Below, one piece after another: positions 61,026-64,000 of a stretch of DNA of 64,000 bases. Position 1 is the first letter of the stretch; each line of letters opens with the position of its first letter. The notes beneath the pieces were generated by a model. The model saw only the letters and a list, made by a program, of their open reading frames with translations, ran no database searches and was not told where the DNA came from. The stretch is taken from positions 1,488,001 through 1,552,000 of the forward strand of contig NZ_CP060039.1 in the NCBI RefSeq assembly GCF_014211915.1, in the 5' to 3' direction. The translations under genes and the position numbers were made by a program. Origin of the DNA: Burkholderia cenocepacia. GTDB lineage: Bacteria; Pseudomonadota; Gammaproteobacteria; Burkholderiales; Burkholderiaceae.

Positions 61026-62402
61026 TCAGCGGATCGTGTTCAGCACGGCCTCGACCGACTGGCCGATCGCGAGCAGCGCGTCGTCGCGATGCGGCGCCGC
61101 CGCGAGCATCAGGCCGACCGGCGCTGCGTCGCGCGGATGGCACGGCAGCGACAGCCCGCACGCATCGAGGAAGTTGAACGCGCTCGGGTTGCGCAGGATC
61201 AGCGCGTTGGTGCGCGTGAACGCGTCGTCGTCCGTTTCGAGTTCGGCGATGCGCGGCGGCACGACAGGGACCGTCGGCGCGATGAGCGCATCGAAGCGCG
61301 ACCACACCGTGTGCGCGGCTTCGTCGAGCATCGCGGCGCGTGCGGCGAGCAGGTCGAGATAGTCGGCCGCGCTCGCCGGTTCGCCCTTCAGGATGCGCGT
61401 CAGCACGCGCGGGTCGTACTGGTCGCGATGCGTGGCGAGCAGCGGACGATGCCACGCGTACGCCTCGATCGGCGAGAAGCCGAAACGGTTGATCTCCGGG
61501 AGCCGGTCGAGCGCGGGAAAGCGCACTTCGGTGACGATCGCGCCGGCGGCTTCGAGATGCTTGAGCGCGGTGTCGAGCGCGGCCGCGACGTCGGCATCGA
61601 CGCCGTCCGTCACGTAGTTCGTCAGCACGCCGAGCCGTACGCCTTCGAGCGGCCGGGCGGCCGGGACGTGCGGCTCGAGCCCCGCCAGCATCCGGTCGAC
61701 GAGTGCGCAGCACGCGACCGTCAGGCCGATCGGGCCGAACGAGTCGAGCGTCGTCGACAGCGGCACGCCGCCTTGCGTCGGAATTCGGCTCGCGGTCGGC
61801 TTGAAGCCCGTCAGCCCGCACAGCGCGGCCGGAATGCGGATCGAGCCGCCGGTGTCGGTGCCGAGCGCGACGGCGGCCATCCCGTCGGCGACCGACGCGG
61901 CCGCTCCCGACGACGAGCCGCCCGAAATCCGTGCGTCGCCCGGCACGTCGCGGTGATACGGCGAGCGCGGGTTGCCGAAGTGCGGATTCAGCCCGAGCCC
62001 GGAGAACGCGAATTCGCTCATGTTGGTGCGGCCGACCAGTACCGCGCCCGCCCGCTTGAGCCGTGCGACGGCGACCGCATCGGTGCGCGCGGCCGGTGCG
62101 CCGTCGAGCACGCGCGACCCCGCGCGCGTGACCTGGCCCGCGACGTCGAACAGGTCCTTGACCGACACCGGAATGCCCGCGAGCGGCGACAGCACGGTGC
62201 CCGCGGCGCGCAGCCGGTCGTGTGCGTCGGCGGCCGCGCGGGCATTGTCCGCATCGACTTTGGTGAAGACGACGGCGCCCTGGCCAGACGGATCGGCGAT
62301 CCGGTCGAGCGCGGTGTCGACGAGCGCGCGGCTCGTGGTCCGGCCGGCGGCGAGGTCGGCGGCGAGCTGGGCGAGCGGGGGAAACGGCGTGAAAGTGGTC
62401 AT
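61026..62402 (-). CDS. Amidase (amidase signature family)
   Basis: 458 residues. The Ser-cis-Ser-Lys triad is visible: K in [12 protein letters not shown], the serine-rich block [20 protein letters not shown], and the nucleophile region [15 protein letters not shown]. It is the GatA-like amidase group; but no gatC/gatB lie nearby, and an N-terminal short length suits single-chain amidases. The substrate is unknown; the GntR/FCD regulator gene 6 bases upstream suggests an inducible catabolic role. Confidence 0.88.
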
Positions 62403-62408
62403 GGCGGC

Positions 62409-63089
62409 TCAGGGGCGAAGATGTTGAAGAAGCGTGGAGCGGAACGAATCGATATGGCTTTCGACGGCCGCGCGCGCGCCGGCGGCGTCGCGGGCGGACA
62501 GCCGGTCGAACAGCGCGCGATGCTCGTGCTGGACGTCGGCGAGATGGTGCGGTTCGGACAGCGTGACGAACCAGAAGCGCAGCGAGCGCTCGTGCAGCGC
62601 CCGCAGGATGTCGGCGAGCACCGCGTTGCGCGCGGCCGCGGCGATCGTCTGATGAAACGCGCGGTCGAGTTCCATCATGCCCTCGACGTCGTGCGTGTCG
62701 ACGCAGGCCTGCCCGTCGTCGAGCAGCGCGGCCAGGCGCGCGAGATCGTCGGGCGTCGCATGGCGCGCGGCGAGTTCGGCGCAGTGCGCTTCGTTGATGC
62801 GCCGTACGTCGATCACCGCGACGATGTCGTCGAGCGAGAGCGGCTGCACCATCAAGCCCTTGCGCGGTATCACGGACAGCAGCCCTTCGAGCACGAGCCG
62901 ATGCACGGCCTGGTGCACCGGCGTGCGGCCGATTCCGGTGCGTGCAACGAGGTCGGCTTCGTTGAGCGCGGCGCCCGGCTTCAGGCGCATCGTGATGATG
63001 TCCCGCTGGATCAGCGCGTACGCGCGGTCGGCGAGGCTGCCCGGCGATGCGGCGGGGCGGTCTCGGGTGACGTCGGTCAGGGTGCTCAT
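62409..63089 (-). CDS. GntR-type transcriptional regulator with FCD domain
   Basis: 226 residues: an N-terminal winged helix ([21 protein letters not shown] ... [21 protein letters not shown]) and a C-terminal FCD ligand domain with the metal-site pattern (DRAFHQTI, and [11 protein letters not shown]). It is divergent from the PuuD gene but co-directional with the amidase, and probably controls it. A 12-bp palindrome at 63173-63184 upstream is a candidate operator. Confidence 0.9.
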
Positions 63090-63172
63090 GGCGATTGCGG
63101 CATCGGGGTCGGAAGGGGCGCGATCATGGCGCGGATGCTCGGGAAGCGTGGGGGCGATCCCTGGATATTATT

Positions 63173-63184
63173 GTGATATATCAC
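63173..63184. promoter_or_regulatory. 12-bp palindrome, candidate GntR operator
   Basis: GTGATATATCAC is a perfect 12-bp palindrome located 84 bases upstream of the gntR start. FCD-type GntR regulators bind short palindromes of this sort; specificity for this protein is an inference. Confidence 0.55.
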
Positions 63185-63371
63185 TGGTGTCCAGCGCGGC
63201 TGACGTCAGACGGGCAGCGCCGGTGCGTGAGGCAGCCCGCTCTTCGGCGCGGCTTCCCACCGACTTGCAACAAAATCGACAGGATGTTGCAGGTTTGCCG
63301 CGCGATCATGCACTGAAGCATAATGAATCCTCGTCTATCCCTACGCGCGAGCGACGCACCAGACCATCGTC

Positions 63372-64000
63372 ATGAGCGAAAACACGCCTTCTTCGGCCGG
63401 TCTGCCCGGCACCTCTTCCGCTTCTTCCGATTCCCCCCGTCCCGATCCGGCGAAAACACCCGATGCGCCGGCCCCGCAGGCAGCCGCGCAGAACGTCGCC
63501 GATGACGGCGCGTCGCCCGTCACGGCCGCATCCGAGCCGGGTGCGCCCGGTGCGGCAGGCGCCGTCGGTGATGGCGCTGCGACGGCCGCGCCGCTGAAGC
63601 CGGGGGCACCGCCGCCCGGCTTCGGCGCGCCGCCCGATTTCGACACGCCGCGGCCGCCGCCCGCGAGCGCACAGAATGCGCCGCCGGCCTACCTGAAGCA
63701 GAGCGACACACCGTGGTCGGTGTTCGGCCGGATCGTCGCGGCGCGAGCGCGGCGGCTGTTCGATCGCGCTGGCCAGCGCATCACCCAGCGCACGTTGCGC
63801 ATCGGCGTGTCGGCGCGGATCTTCCATCCGGAGCCGGGCGCGAAGGGGCTGCGCGGCAAGACGCTGCAGTATCTCGAGGAATCGATCGCCCACTGGGTGA
63901 TGTCGCGCGACGTGCTCGTGTTCATGATTCCGACCGTCGGCCATCAAGGCATGATCCATCCGAGCAATATCCGCCTGCGCGATTACGCGAAGCATCTCGA
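63372..64000 (+). CDS. Class I glutamine amidotransferase (PuuD-like gamma-Glu-GABA hydrolase), partial
   Basis: 209 codons in the window; the frame is open at base 64000. It begins with an unusual 120-residue Ala/Pro/Gly-rich tail that looks disordered (MSENTPSSAGLPGTSSASS...), followed by LRIGVSARIFHPEPGAKGLRGKTLQYLEESIAHWVMSRDV, the N-terminal part of peptidase C26 proteins. The catalytic Cys/His/Glu lie beyond the window. The family cleaves gamma-glutamyl-GABA in putrescine degradation. Confidence 0.75.
   Translation, partial: MSENTPSSAGLPGTSSASSDSPRPDPAKTPDAPAPQAAAQNVADDGASPVTAASEPGAPGAAGAVGDGAATAAPLKPGAPPPGFGAPPDFDTPRPPPASAQNAPPAYLKQSDTPWSVFGRIVAARARRLFDRAGQRITQRTLRIGVSARIFHPEPGAKGLRGKTLQYLEESIAHWVMSRDVLVFMIPTVGHQGMIHPSNIRLRDYAKHL

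Overview
This window is the chromosomal backbone of a Burkholderia species, most likely from the Burkholderia cepacia complex (chromosome 1). The evidence is the high G+C (a counted 60-base sample in gtsA is 65%) and typical Burkholderia gene arrangements. These include a fused glucokinase/HexR regulator, zwf-pgl divergent from a Gts-type sugar ABC transporter, ftsK-lolA-rarA, minCDE, yicC-gmk-rpoZ-spoT divergent from rph-rdgB-hemW, and a Gram-negative porin. The species cannot be fixed from the sequence alone.

Layout: 1-8831 is a glucose uptake and catabolism module, with zwf, pgl and glk-hexR on the minus strand and gtsABCD on the plus strand. They diverge from an intergenic region that carries a near-consensus promoter with a HexR-type palindrome inside it. 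8972-10657 is a lower-G+C patch (52% in a counted sample) holding a PAAR-like protein, a Cys/His papain-fold-like protein and a small two-helix membrane protein, in the order expected of an orphan type VI secretion cargo cassette. 10752-20243 is housekeeping: a TRIC-like channel, an Smr protein, trxB, ftsK, lolA, rarA, serS and tRNA-Ser(CGA). 20497-28565 holds alkB, a GNAT acetyltransferase, minCDE, small exported proteins, a ClC transporter and waaC. 28668-36820 holds an MHS transporter whose start codon is separated from its reading frame by one base, lipoproteins and secreted proteins, tRNA-Ser(TGA), hemW-rdgB-rph, and yicC-gmk.

36879-45255 holds rpoZ, spoT, a terminator-flanked array of three identical tRNA-Arg(ACG), greB, a porin, a likely small RNA, a cold-shock gene with its own promoter and leader, a DnaQ/GIY-YIG fusion nuclease and a periplasmic chorismate mutase. 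45347-48850 is a metal-uptake-like locus: very small genes behind a Fur-box-like site, a DUF2946 protein and a TonB-dependent receptor. 48931-55606 holds a GlsB/YeaQ protein, tRNA-Thr(CGT), fbp, pepN, a DUF4136 lipoprotein and a GDT1-type Mn exporter behind a recognisable yybP-ykoY manganese riboswitch. 55959-59728 is a purine-salvage operon (xdhC, add, guaD). 60364-64000 holds dsbB, an amidase with a GntR/FCD regulator, and the start of a PuuD-like glutamine amidotransferase that runs off the window.

No insertion sequence, prophage, CRISPR array or rRNA was seen. The least explained parts are the PAAR/effector/immunity-like cassette, the small Fur-associated genes, a 20-bp palindrome in the 666-bp gap before the GNAT gene, a small RNA candidate at about 42381-42476, and the frameshift at the start of the MHS transporter.
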